Assembly: GCA_012729785.1 (NCBI GenBank)
Contig: JAAYCL010000038.1
Span: forward strand, 46,172-110,171
Length of the DNA stretch: 64,000 nt
From: Chlamydiota bacterium
GTDB lineage: Bacteria > Auribacterota > Tritonobacteria > UBA1439
Direction: 5' to 3'
Shown here in pieces: positions 36,431 through 44,079 of the stretch (the stretch's first letter is position 1; every line of letters starts with the position of its first letter). The notes under the pieces were generated by a model. That model ran no database searches. It was not told the origin of the DNA and was given only the letters and a program-made list of their open reading frames with translations. A program made the position numbers and the translations under genes.

Positions 36431-37060
36431 GTGAGGAAGCTGCTCCACATCAACGCCGCGCCGCGCGGGGACGAGTCCCGGACGCTCAGGGTCTCGGCGG
36501 CGTTCCTCGAGACGTTCCGATCCGCCCGCCCCGGCTGCGCGGTGGACGAGCTGAACCTCTGGGAGGAGAAACTCCCGCCGCTCACCGTCCCGGTGGTGCG
36601 GGGGAAGTACGCGCTCCTCGGGGGGAAGGAACTCGAGGGGCCGATGCGGGACGCATGGGCGGGGGTGCTCCGGCATATCGAGCGCTTCCTCTCCGCGGAC
36701 GCGTTCCTTGTCAGCACCCCGATGTGGAACTTCTGCGTCCCGTACGTGCTCAAGCACTACCTCGACGTCATCCTCCAGCCGCGGTACCTGTTCCGCTACA
36801 CGGCGACGGGGGTCGAGGGGCTCGCGAAGGGGAGACCGATGGTCGTCGTCTCGAGCCGCGGCGGCGACTACGCCCCCGGGAGCCCGATGCGCTCGTACGA
36901 CTTCCTCGAGCCGTACCTTCGGACGGCGTTCGGCTTCGCCGGGATCGAGGGGATCGTCTTCGTCGCCGCCCAGCCGATGGACGCCGCCGGCCCCGAGGCC
37001 GCGGAGACCGCCCTCGAGAAGGCGAAAACGCTCGCGCGCGAAGCCGCGCGAAAACTCTGA
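36431..37060 (+). CDS. azoR: FMN-dependent NADH:quinone/azo reductase
   Basis: This 209-aa flavodoxin-fold reductase has the AzoR features NAAPRGDESRTLRVSAAF (8-25), STPMWNFCVPYVLKHYLD (about 94-111) and SSRGGDYAPGSPM (141-153). It reduces quinones and azo compounds with NADH through FMN. The start is GTG at 36431. The length is normal. It precedes the BASS transporter gene by 10 bases, suggesting one operon, although a functional link is not evident. Confidence 0.88.
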   Translation: MRKLLHINAAPRGDESRTLRVSAAFLETFRSARPGCAVDELNLWEEKLPPLTVPVVRGKYALLGGKELEGPMRDAWAGVLRHIERFLSADAFLVSTPMWNFCVPYVLKHYLDVILQPRYLFRYTATGVEGLAKGRPMVVVSSRGGDYAPGSPMRSYDFLEPYLRTAFGFAGIEGIVFVAAQPMDAAGPEAAETALEKAKTLAREAARKL

Positions 37061-37070
37061 CCCCCGCCGG

Positions 37071-38024
37071 ATGAAGACGCTCCTCACCGCGAGGAACCTG
37101 CTTCTGTTCGGGGCGATCGCGCTCGGCCTCCTCCTCGGGGAGCGCGTCGCGCCGCTCGACCCGCTCGCGATGCCGATTTTGATGCTCATCATGACCGTCT
37201 CGCTGAGCGGCCTCCCGTGGGGGCGCTTCCGCCGTCCGCTCGACCTCCTGCGCCCGATGGCCGTCGGGGCCGTCCTGAACATGCTCGTTCTCGGGGGGAC
37301 GACGCTCGCCCTCACCTGGGCGTTCGTCGACGACCCGGCGCTGCGGGCGGGATTCGTTTTGGTCGCCGCGGCGCCGCCGGGGGTCGCCGTCATTCCGTTC
37401 ACCAGGTTCTGCGCCGGGGACCTCACGATCTCCACCGCCGGGCTGATCGGCGGTTTCGCCGTCTCCCCGCTCGTCGCGCCGCTCATCACCGCCGCCTTCC
37501 TCGGCGAGGGGACGCTCGCCCCCTGGCATCTCCTTCCCGCGCTCTTCAAGCTCCTCGTCGTCCCGTTCGTCGCGGCGCAGCTGATCATCCGCCTGGGGCT
37601 CGCGCAGCGTGTCGCACGGCGACACGGCACGGTCGTCAACTGGGGGTTTGCCGTCATCGTTCTGGCCGCGGTCGGGATCAACCGGGAGACGTTCCTCGGC
37701 CGCTTCGACCTCCTCCTCTGGGCGGGCGTTACGGCGGCGGCGAGCGTCTTCGGGACCGCGGGGACGCTCAACGCCCTGCTTCGGCGGGCGGGCGTGGAAC
37801 GCGAAAAGCGGGCGAGTTTGGTGCTCCTCGGGACCGTCAAGATGTCCGCGTTCTCGACCGCGGTCGGCCTCGCCCTGATCGGCAGGACCGCCTCCGTTCC
37901 CGGCGTCCTCGTGACGACGTTCAACATCATCTTCCTGATGCTGGCCCCGCACTGGCTCGGCGCGGGGCGCGAGGACGCGCCCCCGCGGGGCGCCTCGATT
38001 GACACGCGGGCGGGGATGGTCTAG
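37071..38024 (+). CDS. Bile acid:sodium symporter (BASS)/auxin-efflux-like transporter
   Basis: This 317-aa membrane protein has about nine to ten hydrophobic helices. AAPPGVAVIPFTRFCAGD near 100-117 resembles the crossover motif of the BASS/AEC-type fold, and a second broken helix is likely near VLLGTVKMSAF. The substrate is unknown; family members carry organic anions or metalloid oxyanions. The ATG at 37071 begins MKTLLTARNLLLFGAIALGLLLG. The stop codon TAG (38022-38024) is part of the -10 box of the tRNA-Leu promoter. Confidence 0.7.
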   Translation: MKTLLTARNLLLFGAIALGLLLGERVAPLDPLAMPILMLIMTVSLSGLPWGRFRRPLDLLRPMAVGAVLNMLVLGGTTLALTWAFVDDPALRAGFVLVAAAPPGVAVIPFTRFCAGDLTISTAGLIGGFAVSPLVAPLITAAFLGEGTLAPWHLLPALFKLLVVPFVAAQLIIRLGLAQRVARRHGTVVNWGFAVIVLAAVGINRETFLGRFDLLLWAGVTAAASVFGTAGTLNALLRRAGVEREKRASLVLLGTVKMSAFSTAVGLALIGRTASVPGVLVTTFNIIFLMLAPHWLGAGREDAPPRGASIDTRAGMV

Positions 38025-38027
38025 AAT
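37999..38027 (+). promoter_or_regulatory. tRNA-Leu promoter TTGACA-17-TAGAAT
   Basis: TTGACA (37999-38004) and TAGAAT (38022-38027) are separated by 17 bases and lie 14 bases before the tRNA. The promoter is embedded in the last codons of the preceding transporter gene. Confidence 0.88.
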
Positions 38028-38041
38028 GCCGATCCTACGGT

Positions 38042-38128
38042 GCGGAAGTGGCGGAACTGGCAGACGCGCTAGATTCAGGGTCTAGTCCCGGCAACGGGGT
38101 GGGGGTTCAACTCCCCCCTTCCGCACCA
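38042..38128 (+). tRNA. tRNA-Leu (CAG)
   Basis: This 87-base tRNA has a 7-bp acceptor stem GCGGAAG/CTTCCGC, discriminator A and an encoded CCA (38126-38128). The anticodon stem CTAGA/TCTAG encloses loop TTCAGGG with anticodon CAG at 38076-38078. A long variable arm (class II) and the T-loop GTTCAACTC are typical of leucine tRNAs. Confidence 0.97.
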
Positions 38129-38230
38129 ACAATCAGGTCGCCCGTCCCCGGAAGCTCCCTTTTCTTTACGCGGCCGCGCCGGCAGCCGCAACGCGTCGAC
38201 TCGTTGATCTTCGATAGGTGCCGGTCGTTC

Positions 38231-38266
38231 CCGATCCCGATTCCGATCCCGATCCCGATTTCGATT
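38231..38266. repeat. Hexanucleotide tandem repeat (CCGATC/T)6
   Basis: Six consecutive 6-base units (CCGATC, CCGATT, CCGATC, CCGATC, CCGATT, TCGATT) lie about 100 bases after tRNA-Leu and 30 bases beyond the 3' end of the minus-strand gene at 38297. No function is evident. Confidence 0.8.
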
Positions 38267-38296
38267 TCAGGGGGGTTGGAGGACTCGAACAGTCGC

Positions 38297-38770
38297 TCAC
38301 GGAGAGAGTTCGGAGAGGACGAGGCGCGCGTTCGCGAGACGGCAGGCGCGACGTATCGCGGCGAGGTACGGCTTCAGGTTCGGACGGCCCTTCAGCGGCT
38401 CGTGGAAGAAACGCACCGAACGGATCCGCTTCCGGGAGAGGTACGCCGCGACGCGAGGGACCAATGCGGCGACCTCGCCTGCGAGAAGGAGATGGTCGTA
38501 GTACGGGATCTGGGCGTAGGGCCCGAGCAGGCCGAACTCCCCGGAGAGGATGGCGAAACGACTCCCCGCCTCCCGGCTCATCCGGTGGACGAGGCGGATG
38601 CGCGGCGAGAGGTAGCGCCGGATGGAGGGCATCGGGGCCCGCGACCCGTGCTTGACCGCCGAGCAGTAGGTGCAGTAGAGCGTCCCGGAGGCCGAGCAGG
38701 GGGGCGCAAAGGATGCTTCGGGCCTCTCGGCGCACACTGAACGGGTGATTCCGAGCGCCCGCCGCTTCAC
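38297..38770 (-). CDS. Conserved hypothetical protein, DUF6884/YaaA-like (157 aa)
   Basis: This 157-aa cytosolic protein contains YCTYCSAVK (CxxC), a RYLSPRI segment and FAILSGEFGLLGPYAQIPYYDHLL. The last is reminiscent of the DUF6884/YaaA-type pattern in which an LS.k.GLL segment precedes a PYD motif. The function of such proteins is not settled. The GTG at 38770 is chosen because GGGAGGGG lies just before it; reading further upstream would overlap the LytM gene. The name is tentative. Confidence 0.6.
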   Translation of the reverse strand: MKRRALGITRSVCAERPEASFAPPCSASGTLYCTYCSAVKHGSRAPMPSIRRYLSPRIRLVHRMSREAGSRFAILSGEFGLLGPYAQIPYYDHLLLAGEVAALVPRVAAYLSRKRIRSVRFFHEPLKGRPNLKPYLAAIRRACRLANARLVLSELSP

Positions 38771-38823
38771 GAGCCCCTCCCTTTTCAGACGACGCGTCCC
38801 GCCGAGGTCCGACCCCGGACCCG

Positions 38824-39825
38824 TTACGAAGCGGACGGACGTTTCCGCCCGAAGAACTCCCACGGGTTCACCGGCAGGGAGTCGCCGTCGCTCAGCGGGT
38901 CGCCCAGCCGGACCTCGATGTGCACCCAGCCCTCCCCGCCTGAGACGCCGTCTGCGCCGCCCGCCGTGCCGATTTTCGTCCCCGGGAGAACCCCCTGCCC
39001 CGCCTCCACCTCGATCGAGCCCAGGTGCGCGTAGCGGATGCTGTAGCCGTCGGGGTGCGCCACGTAGACGCAGTTCCCGTACTCCTTCAGCGTCGCGCCC
39101 TTGTCGGGCCGCCCGGGAGGGAAATCGTGTGTGACGCCGCCGCCGGACGTCAGCGCGGAGGCCTTCCGCTCGCCGGCCCGCGACACGAGCGCCACCCTCC
39201 CGACCGCGGCCGCCGAGACCGGCGTCTGGTCTGCCCGGCCGGAGAGATCGACGCCGCGCTGGAGCCGTTTGAAGCCGTTGGCGTCGATATAGACCGCCCC
39301 GAACTCGCCCTCCTTCCCCGGGGCGAGCGGTTCGCGGTCGACCACCCGCGACGGGGAGAACTCACGCAGCGGCGGGGCGTAGCGGAGGTCGAGCCTGGTC
39401 GCATCACCCATCCAGCGCGTCAGCTCCGCCACGGAACGGAGGTCGGGGACGCAGGCCCCGGGGATGCAGGTGGGGATGTTGTCGACGAGCCCCGCCTCCT
39501 CCCAGGCGATTTCCGCCCGCGGCTCGTCCCGGTGCGCGAGCACGCTGACGTACGCGCGCGCCTGCGCGTACCTGAAGACCTCTCCCGACAGCGTCCGGTA
39601 GCCGCTCCAGCGGACACCGTCGGGATCGCCCGGCCCCTGCCAGAGCTCGCCGGACTTGACGTAGAAGACCATCCTCAGCGCCCCGCGGTCGCGCGGCGCG
39701 TAGCGCTCGAGCGCGGCGGTTGCGAACCCGTCCACCGGGGCGAGAAAGCGCTGCCGCTCCTCCCCGGCCGCGAGGTCGTGGAGAAGGAACTGGAGCAGCA
39801 GCAGGAACGGAACGGGAAACGGCAT
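38824..39825 (-). CDS. Degenerate M23/LytM-domain secreted protein
   Basis: This 333-aa protein has a signal peptide (FPVPFLLLLQFLLHDLAAG) and a C-terminal M23 fold (about 175-325). Landmarks are the strand block TPVSAAAVGRVALVS and YAHLGSIEVEAGQGVLPGTKIGTAGGAD. Metal ligands of active LytM enzymes are partly missing. The HxxxD-type site reads Q189-R-G-V-D193, keeping only the Asp. The HxH site reads W300-V-H302, keeping only the second His. It may bind peptidoglycan or activate an amidase, as EnvC-type proteins do. It lies in line with the Skp-like and aconitase genes. Confidence 0.82.
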   Translation of the reverse strand: MPFPVPFLLLLQFLLHDLAAGEERQRFLAPVDGFATAALERYAPRDRGALRMVFYVKSGELWQGPGDPDGVRWSGYRTLSGEVFRYAQARAYVSVLAHRDEPRAEIAWEEAGLVDNIPTCIPGACVPDLRSVAELTRWMGDATRLDLRYAPPLREFSPSRVVDREPLAPGKEGEFGAVYIDANGFKRLQRGVDLSGRADQTPVSAAAVGRVALVSRAGERKASALTSGGGVTHDFPPGRPDKGATLKEYGNCVYVAHPDGYSIRYAHLGSIEVEAGQGVLPGTKIGTAGGADGVSGGEGWVHIEVRLGDPLSDGDSLPVNPWEFFGRKRPSAS

Positions 39826-39863
39826 CGGCGGTCACCCGGCCGGGGCGGAGCGGCGCGCGGCCG

Positions 39864-40388
39864 CTACCTCTCCCCGCCCTTCTTGTCGAGGCGCCTGTTG
39901 AGCTCCTCCACGACCTCCCTCGTCATGTCCATCCCCTCGCCGGCGTAGGCGACCGCCGAGGAATCCACGATGACGCGGATGCCGCGCCTGCGCGCGAACG
40001 CCCCGGCGGCGGCCCGCAGCTCGCCCATCAGCGTTGCGTACTCCTCCCCGGTCTTGTCCATCAGCGTGCGGGTCGCGGTGCGGCGGAACAACTCGACCGC
40101 CGCACTCTTCTCCCGGATGAGGGTTTCGCGTTCGCGGCGGGCCTCCTCGTCCAGTATCCCGGGCTCCTTGACCAGCGCGTCGATCTCGTCGAGCATCCCC
40201 TGACCCTTCTTCTCGAGGTCGCGCTTCTCCTTGTCGAGCGTCGCGTGGACCGCCTGCGCCTTCCTGTACCCTTTGAGGACCGCCTCCATGTCGATCACCG
40301 CGACCGGTTCCGCGCCCCGCCCGCACCCGCAGAGAAGCGCGGCGGCGGCCGAGGCTCCGATCCATCGTCCCGCGACCGCCGCCCTCAT
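39864..40388 (-). CDS. Skp/OmpH-like periplasmic lipoprotein
   Basis: This 174-aa protein has a signal segment ending in LCGC (lipidation at Cys22), followed by a long charged helical region with the OmpH pattern. That pattern is VAVIDMEAVLKGYRKAQ at the start and FARRRGIRVIVDSSAVAYAGEGMDMTREVVEELN at the end. Skp-type chaperones escort outer-membrane proteins; a lipidated version would be membrane-anchored. It overlaps the aconitase stop by four bases (ATGA). It implies a diderm envelope. Confidence 0.85.
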   Translation of the reverse strand: MRAAVAGRWIGASAAAALLCGCGRGAEPVAVIDMEAVLKGYRKAQAVHATLDKEKRDLEKKGQGMLDEIDALVKEPGILDEEARRERETLIREKSAAVELFRRTATRTLMDKTGEEYATLMGELRAAAGAFARRRGIRVIVDSSAVAYAGEGMDMTREVVEELNRRLDKKGGER

Positions 40389-42337
40389 CGAGGGGCCTCC
40401 GTTCTGGCGCGGTCCGCGCGATTCCGGATGTCGTTGAGCAGCCCCCCGGCGAGCAGGATGCGCCGCCCGCGCGCGGAGAGCTCCAACCGCGCGGACACCG
40501 TCTTGTCCAGGCACGCGTTCCGCATGATCACCCGATCCCCCGACCGCACCGCCTCCCGCAGCCCCTCGATCAGGATCCGGTCCCCCGCGCGAAGCGCCGC
40601 GAGATCCTCCGCCCGGTCGAGGAGGAGCGGGACGATCCCGAAGTTCACGAGGTTGGCCAGGTGAATCCTCGCGAACGAGCGGGCGGCGACCGCGGCGATC
40701 CCGAGGTAGCGCGGGACGAGCGCGGCGTGCTCCCGGCTCGACCCCTGGCCGTAGTTCTCGCCCGCGACGATGAGCCCCGTCCCCGCCGCCTTCGCCCGCG
40801 CGACGAAGCCGGGGTCGAGGCGGCCGAAGGCGTGCTCCGCGAGGGCGGGGATGTTGGAGCGCAGGGGGAGGATCTTCGCCCCCGCGGGCATGATGTCGTC
40901 GGTGCTGACGTTGTCGCCGAGGACGAGCGTCACGGAGCCCTCCAGCCGGTCGGCGAGGGCGGGGAAGCGCGGCAACGGCTTGATCTTCGGCCCCTTCACG
41001 ACCGCCACCGCCCGCCGGTTGCGCGGCGGCCGGACGAGCATCCCGTCGTCCACGAGGAACCGCGCGGGGAGCCGCAACGCCCTCGGGCGGCCGAGACGGC
41101 GCGGGTCCGCGATCTCGCCCGCGAGCGCGGAGGCGACCGCCGTCGCGACGCTGCACAGGTAGACGCCCGCGTCGGGCGTCCCCGCGCGCCCCTTGAAGTT
41201 CCGGTTGAAGGTCCTCAGCGACACGCCCCCCGAGGAGGGCGCCTGTCCCATCCCGATGCAGGGGCCGCAGGCGTTCTCGAGGAGGCGGGCGCCCGCCTCG
41301 AGCATCGCGTCGAGCGCGCCGCACGCGGCGAGCATCCGGAGCACCTGCCGGGAGCCCGGCGAGACGGTCAAACTGACGCCGGGGGCGATCCGGCGGCCCT
41401 TGAGCATCGCCGCCGCCTCCCGCATGTCGCGCAGAGAGGAGTTGGTGCAGGAGCCGATGCACACCTGGTCCACCCGCGTCCCGGCGAGCTCCCGCGCCGC
41501 GCGGACGTTGTCGGGGCTGTGCGGGGTCGCGACGAGCGGCTCGAGCGCCGCGAGGTCCAGGTCGACGGTCCCGGCGTACGCGGCCGCGGCGTCGGCGGCG
41601 AGCGGGCGCCACGCCTTCAGGCGCCCCTGCGCGGCGAGGAAGCGCCGCGCCTGCGCGTCCGAGGGGAATACGGAGGAGGTGAGCCCCAGCTCCGTCCCCA
41701 TGTTCGCGATCGTCGCGCGCTCGGGGACGGTGAGGCCGGCGAGCGCCGGACCGCCGTACTCGAGCAGTTTCCCCCTCCCCCACTTCACCCCGAATCGCCG
41801 GAGCAGCTCGAGGATGACGTCCTTGGCGGAGACCCACGGGGGGAGCTTCCCCGCCAGCCTCACCAGGACGACTTCGGGCATCGTGAAAACGAACGGCTCG
41901 CCCGCCATCGCGGCGGCGACATCGAGCCCCCCGGCGCCGACGGCGAGCATCCCGAGCCCCCCGCAGGTGGGGGTGTGGCTGTCAGAGCCCAGCAGCGTCG
42001 CCCCGGGCACGGCGAACCGCTCGAGGTGCACCTGGTGGCAGATGCCGTTCCCGGGAGGGGAAAACCAGGCGCCGTAGCGCGCCGCCGCCGTCTGGAGGTA
42101 GCGGTGGTCGTCGGCGTTCTCGGGGCCCGCCTGGAGCGTGTTGTGGTCGACGTAGCTCACGGAGAGGCGCGCGCGCGTCCGGTCGAGGCCGAGCGCCTCG
42201 AACTGGAGAAAGGCGAGCGTGCCGGTGGCGTCCTGCGTGAGGGTCTGGTCGATCCGCAGCGCGATCTCCCCGCCCGCGGCGTGACGCCCCGAGACGAGGT
42301 GCGCGGCGACGATCTTTTCCGTGAGTGTCTTGGGCAT
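40385..42337 (-). CDS. Aconitate hydratase
   Basis: This 650-aa enzyme interconverts citrate and isocitrate with a [4Fe-4S] cluster. Cluster cysteines lie in CIGSCTNSS and ENACGPCIGMG. Other signatures are GSDSHTPTCGGLGMLAVGAGG and the C-terminal swivel domain with NVSTDDIMPAG and GQGSSREHAAL. The length fits the short single-chain aconitase group rather than the roughly 900-aa AcnA. A homoaconitase or isopropylmalate-type substrate cannot be fully excluded. The Skp-like gene follows with coupled translation. Confidence 0.93.
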   Translation of the reverse strand: MPKTLTEKIVAAHLVSGRHAAGGEIALRIDQTLTQDATGTLAFLQFEALGLDRTRARLSVSYVDHNTLQAGPENADDHRYLQTAAARYGAWFSPPGNGICHQVHLERFAVPGATLLGSDSHTPTCGGLGMLAVGAGGLDVAAAMAGEPFVFTMPEVVLVRLAGKLPPWVSAKDVILELLRRFGVKWGRGKLLEYGGPALAGLTVPERATIANMGTELGLTSSVFPSDAQARRFLAAQGRLKAWRPLAADAAAAYAGTVDLDLAALEPLVATPHSPDNVRAARELAGTRVDQVCIGSCTNSSLRDMREAAAMLKGRRIAPGVSLTVSPGSRQVLRMLAACGALDAMLEAGARLLENACGPCIGMGQAPSSGGVSLRTFNRNFKGRAGTPDAGVYLCSVATAVASALAGEIADPRRLGRPRALRLPARFLVDDGMLVRPPRNRRAVAVVKGPKIKPLPRFPALADRLEGSVTLVLGDNVSTDDIMPAGAKILPLRSNIPALAEHAFGRLDPGFVARAKAAGTGLIVAGENYGQGSSREHAALVPRYLGIAAVAARSFARIHLANLVNFGIVPLLLDRAEDLAALRAGDRILIEGLREAVRSGDRVIMRNACLDKTVSARLELSARGRRILLAGGLLNDIRNRADRARTEAPR

Positions 42338-42373
42338 ACTCTCCCGTGAAGACCCGGGTGGTCAGAAGCCGGG

Positions 42374-42400
42374 AGTCGGGATCCGGAACGGGTCCCGACT
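42374..42400. repeat. Inverted repeat upstream of aconitase
   Basis: AGTCGGGA (42374-42381) and TCCCGACT (42393-42400) form an 8-bp stem with an 11-base loop, 40-60 bases upstream of the aconitase start. A related GGGAGCCGG-like sequence lies at 42728-42760. It may be a small intergenic repeat or an operator. Confidence 0.4.
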
Positions 42401-42730
42401 AGGCCTCCGGCGGCGCGCCTATTTCTTCGAGCAACCGCAGGGCCCCGGAAACGTCCCCGCGGCCAAACCCCTTTGCCGGAATCCGACAGTATCGCGCGTG
42501 TTCGACGGCACCCTGCGCGACGTCGACGAGCCGGGTCTGTCCGCCTTCCCGCGTCGCCCGAATCCTTCCGCGACGGTCGGGGCGATCGACACCGCGGGGC
42601 GCCGGGATCGCGAGACCGGGCCGCAGGTTTCAGATCCGGGGGATGTCCGAGATGGACGGCACGCCGAACGCGCGAATCGGAGGGCCTCGTGCCGCACCGC
42701 CGGGTCGGCAGATGCCGCCCGCATCCTCAT
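42399..42730 (-). pseudogene. Decayed four-helix-bundle (23S rRNA intervening-sequence type) protein gene
   Basis: Between aconitase and the DUF2582 gene there is no intact gene. One minus-strand frame gives GPVSRSRRPAVSIAPTVAEGFGRR, matching the hallmark (sQLRRAavSIaaNIAEGfgR) of four-helix-bundle proteins. The frame then shifts, and the next frame gives RLVDVAQGAVEHARYC and GFGRGDVSGALRLLEEIG up to a TAG at 42399-42401. These match the downstream part of the same family (iA.GSleEarY..., ...lleEi). A frameshift near 42515-42535 and no proper start suggest a relic. Confidence 0.55.
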
Positions 42731-42772
42731 CCCGGCTCCCGGCGTCCGGATTCCGGCTCCCGATCGGTCATG

Positions 42773-42973
42773 CTATCGCAGCACGATCTTCAGGCGGGCC
42801 TTGACCTTCTCGAACCTGATCCTGTTTTCCCGCGCGAGCCACCCGAGCGCCATCTGGAGCTCGTCGTACGGGCAGTTGAGCGCCTTGATGAGCTCCGCCG
42901 GCGTGGCCGCCTTCTTCCGGCGCAGCTGCTCGTACACCCTCCCCGCCGTCTCGCCGATCTTCCCCCAGAGCAT
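42773..42973 (-). CDS. Winged-helix protein (DUF2582-like)
   Basis: This 66-aa protein begins WGKIGETAGRVYEQL and continues ATPAELIKALNCPYDELQMALGWLARENRI, a winged-helix pattern seen in the DUF2582 family of small putative DNA-binding proteins. A longer reading from 43072 would add a basic/hydrophobic stretch not typical of the family. A TATCAT at 43029-43024 could be its -10 box. The target is unknown. Confidence 0.75.
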   Translation of the reverse strand: MLWGKIGETAGRVYEQLRRKKAATPAELIKALNCPYDELQMALGWLARENRIRFEKVKARLKIVLR

Positions 42974-43233
42974 CCGCAGTCCCCACCCGGCCAGGGCCGC
43001 GCCCGCCGCGGCCCGCCGGAGAAATGATACTACATCGGGAGGGAGGAATGGAGTTTTTTGGGGTCGGACCACGATATCTCGTTGGGGCGGTTATGGTTGA
43101 GTCTTTTTAGGGCCTCAAAATAGGCCTTGGACGCGTTTTTGGGGGGGTGAAAACAGCGTGTACGCGCGGCAAGAGCGCAGGGCGGACACCCGAACCTCGA
43201 TGCTGTAGTAAAAATGAGCGCGGGGACGAACGC

Positions 43234-43803
43234 CTACCGCGCCCCCGCCCCGGGACCGAGCAGTGCGAAGAGCTCGTCGTTGGAGAGGACGCGGGCGACG
43301 TAGCGGGAGAGGTAGGCGAGCGTCACCTTCTCGTGCGCGGCGTCGTAGGTGTCGACGCAGTCGCGGGCGATGATCACGTCGTAGTCGCGCTGGTAGGCGT
43401 CCAGCGCGGTGACCCGGATGCAGGCGTGCGTGAGGAACCCCGCGAGGACGAGCGTGTCGTAGCCGCGGACCTTGAGGAACCGGTCGAGGCCGGTGCCGTG
43501 AAAGGCGCTCCAGCGGGTCTTGTGGATGACCGGCTCGTCCGGCCTCCTGCCGACCGACTCGAGCTCTTTGGCCCCGTCCGTCCCCTCGACGCAGATCCTG
43601 AAGTCGTCCCGCACCATCTGCCGGGTCCAGGTGCTCCGGTCCTCCTTGTGCAGGGTCAGGATATGCACGATCGGGATCTTCCGCTTCCTGAAAAACGCCG
43701 CGAGGAGGCGCACGCTCTCGTCGAACGCCGCGGCCGGCTTGCGGAGCGTGAAGAGGCGCGGGAAGTCCTTCTGGAGGTCTATGGTGAGGAGGACGGGATT
43801 CAT
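43234..43803 (-). CDS. Isochorismatase-family cysteine hydrolase
   Basis: This 189-aa hydrolase has the family catalytic triad Asp9 (TIDLQKDF), Lys95 (HKTRWSAF) and Cys128 (FLTHACIR). The family includes nicotinamidases, N-carbamoyl hydrolases and isochorismatases. The nicotinamidase zinc site (DxHxxx..H) is not obvious here. The substrate is unknown. The gene stands alone between a regulator-like gene and the repeat region before the alcohol dehydrogenase. Confidence 0.88.
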   Translation of the reverse strand: MNPVLLTIDLQKDFPRLFTLRKPAAAFDESVRLLAAFFRKRKIPIVHILTLHKEDRSTWTRQMVRDDFRICVEGTDGAKELESVGRRPDEPVIHKTRWSAFHGTGLDRFLKVRGYDTLVLAGFLTHACIRVTALDAYQRDYDVIIARDCVDTYDAAHEKVTLAYLSRYVARVLSNDELFALLGPGAGAR

Positions 43804-43887
43804 TTTCGTGCGTTTATATCACATCGCGCGGGGAGGGGCAACAGAATGAACGCCGGCACAGCTACTGTTGTGCCACGAAGATAGCGG

Positions 43888-44013
43888 GTAACGTTTCACC
43901 ACGGAGGACACAGAGAAAACGCGGCTTCTTTTTTGCCGCGGATTTACGCGGACCAGCACGGATAAAGAATCCGTCTCGTTAGACAATCCGTGGAGATCCG
44001 CACGATCCGTGGC
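43888..44013. repeat. Palindromic intergenic repeat element, copy 1
   Basis: The element starts with TAACGTTTCACCACGGAGG, continues with GCCGCGGATTTACGCGGACC, AGCACGGAT and AATCCGT, and ends with AATCCGTGGAGATCCGCACG and ATCCGTGGC. The right part is an imperfect inverted copy of the left. Its opening matches the inverted end of copy 2 at 49.7-49.9 kb. It lies just upstream of the alcohol dehydrogenase promoter. Confidence 0.75.
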
Positions 44014-44030
44014 ACGCAGTTCTTTTTCGC

Positions 44031-44059
44031 TTCACCCGCGCCCCCTCGCGGCGTACACT
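44031..44059 (+). promoter_or_regulatory. Candidate promoter of the alcohol dehydrogenase gene
   Basis: TTCACC (44031-44036) and TACACT (44054-44059) are 17 bases apart and 20 bases upstream of the ATG at 44080, directly after the palindromic repeat. Confidence 0.5.
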
Positions 44060-44079
44060 ATCGCGGGGAGCCGACGACG

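Noticed and set aside
43072-43233. Possible terminator or small gene between DUF2582 and the isochorismatase-like gene
   Set aside because: The best stem (GGCCT/AGGCC) is only 5 bp, T-runs lie on the wrong side, and no coding frame with a ribosome binding site is present.
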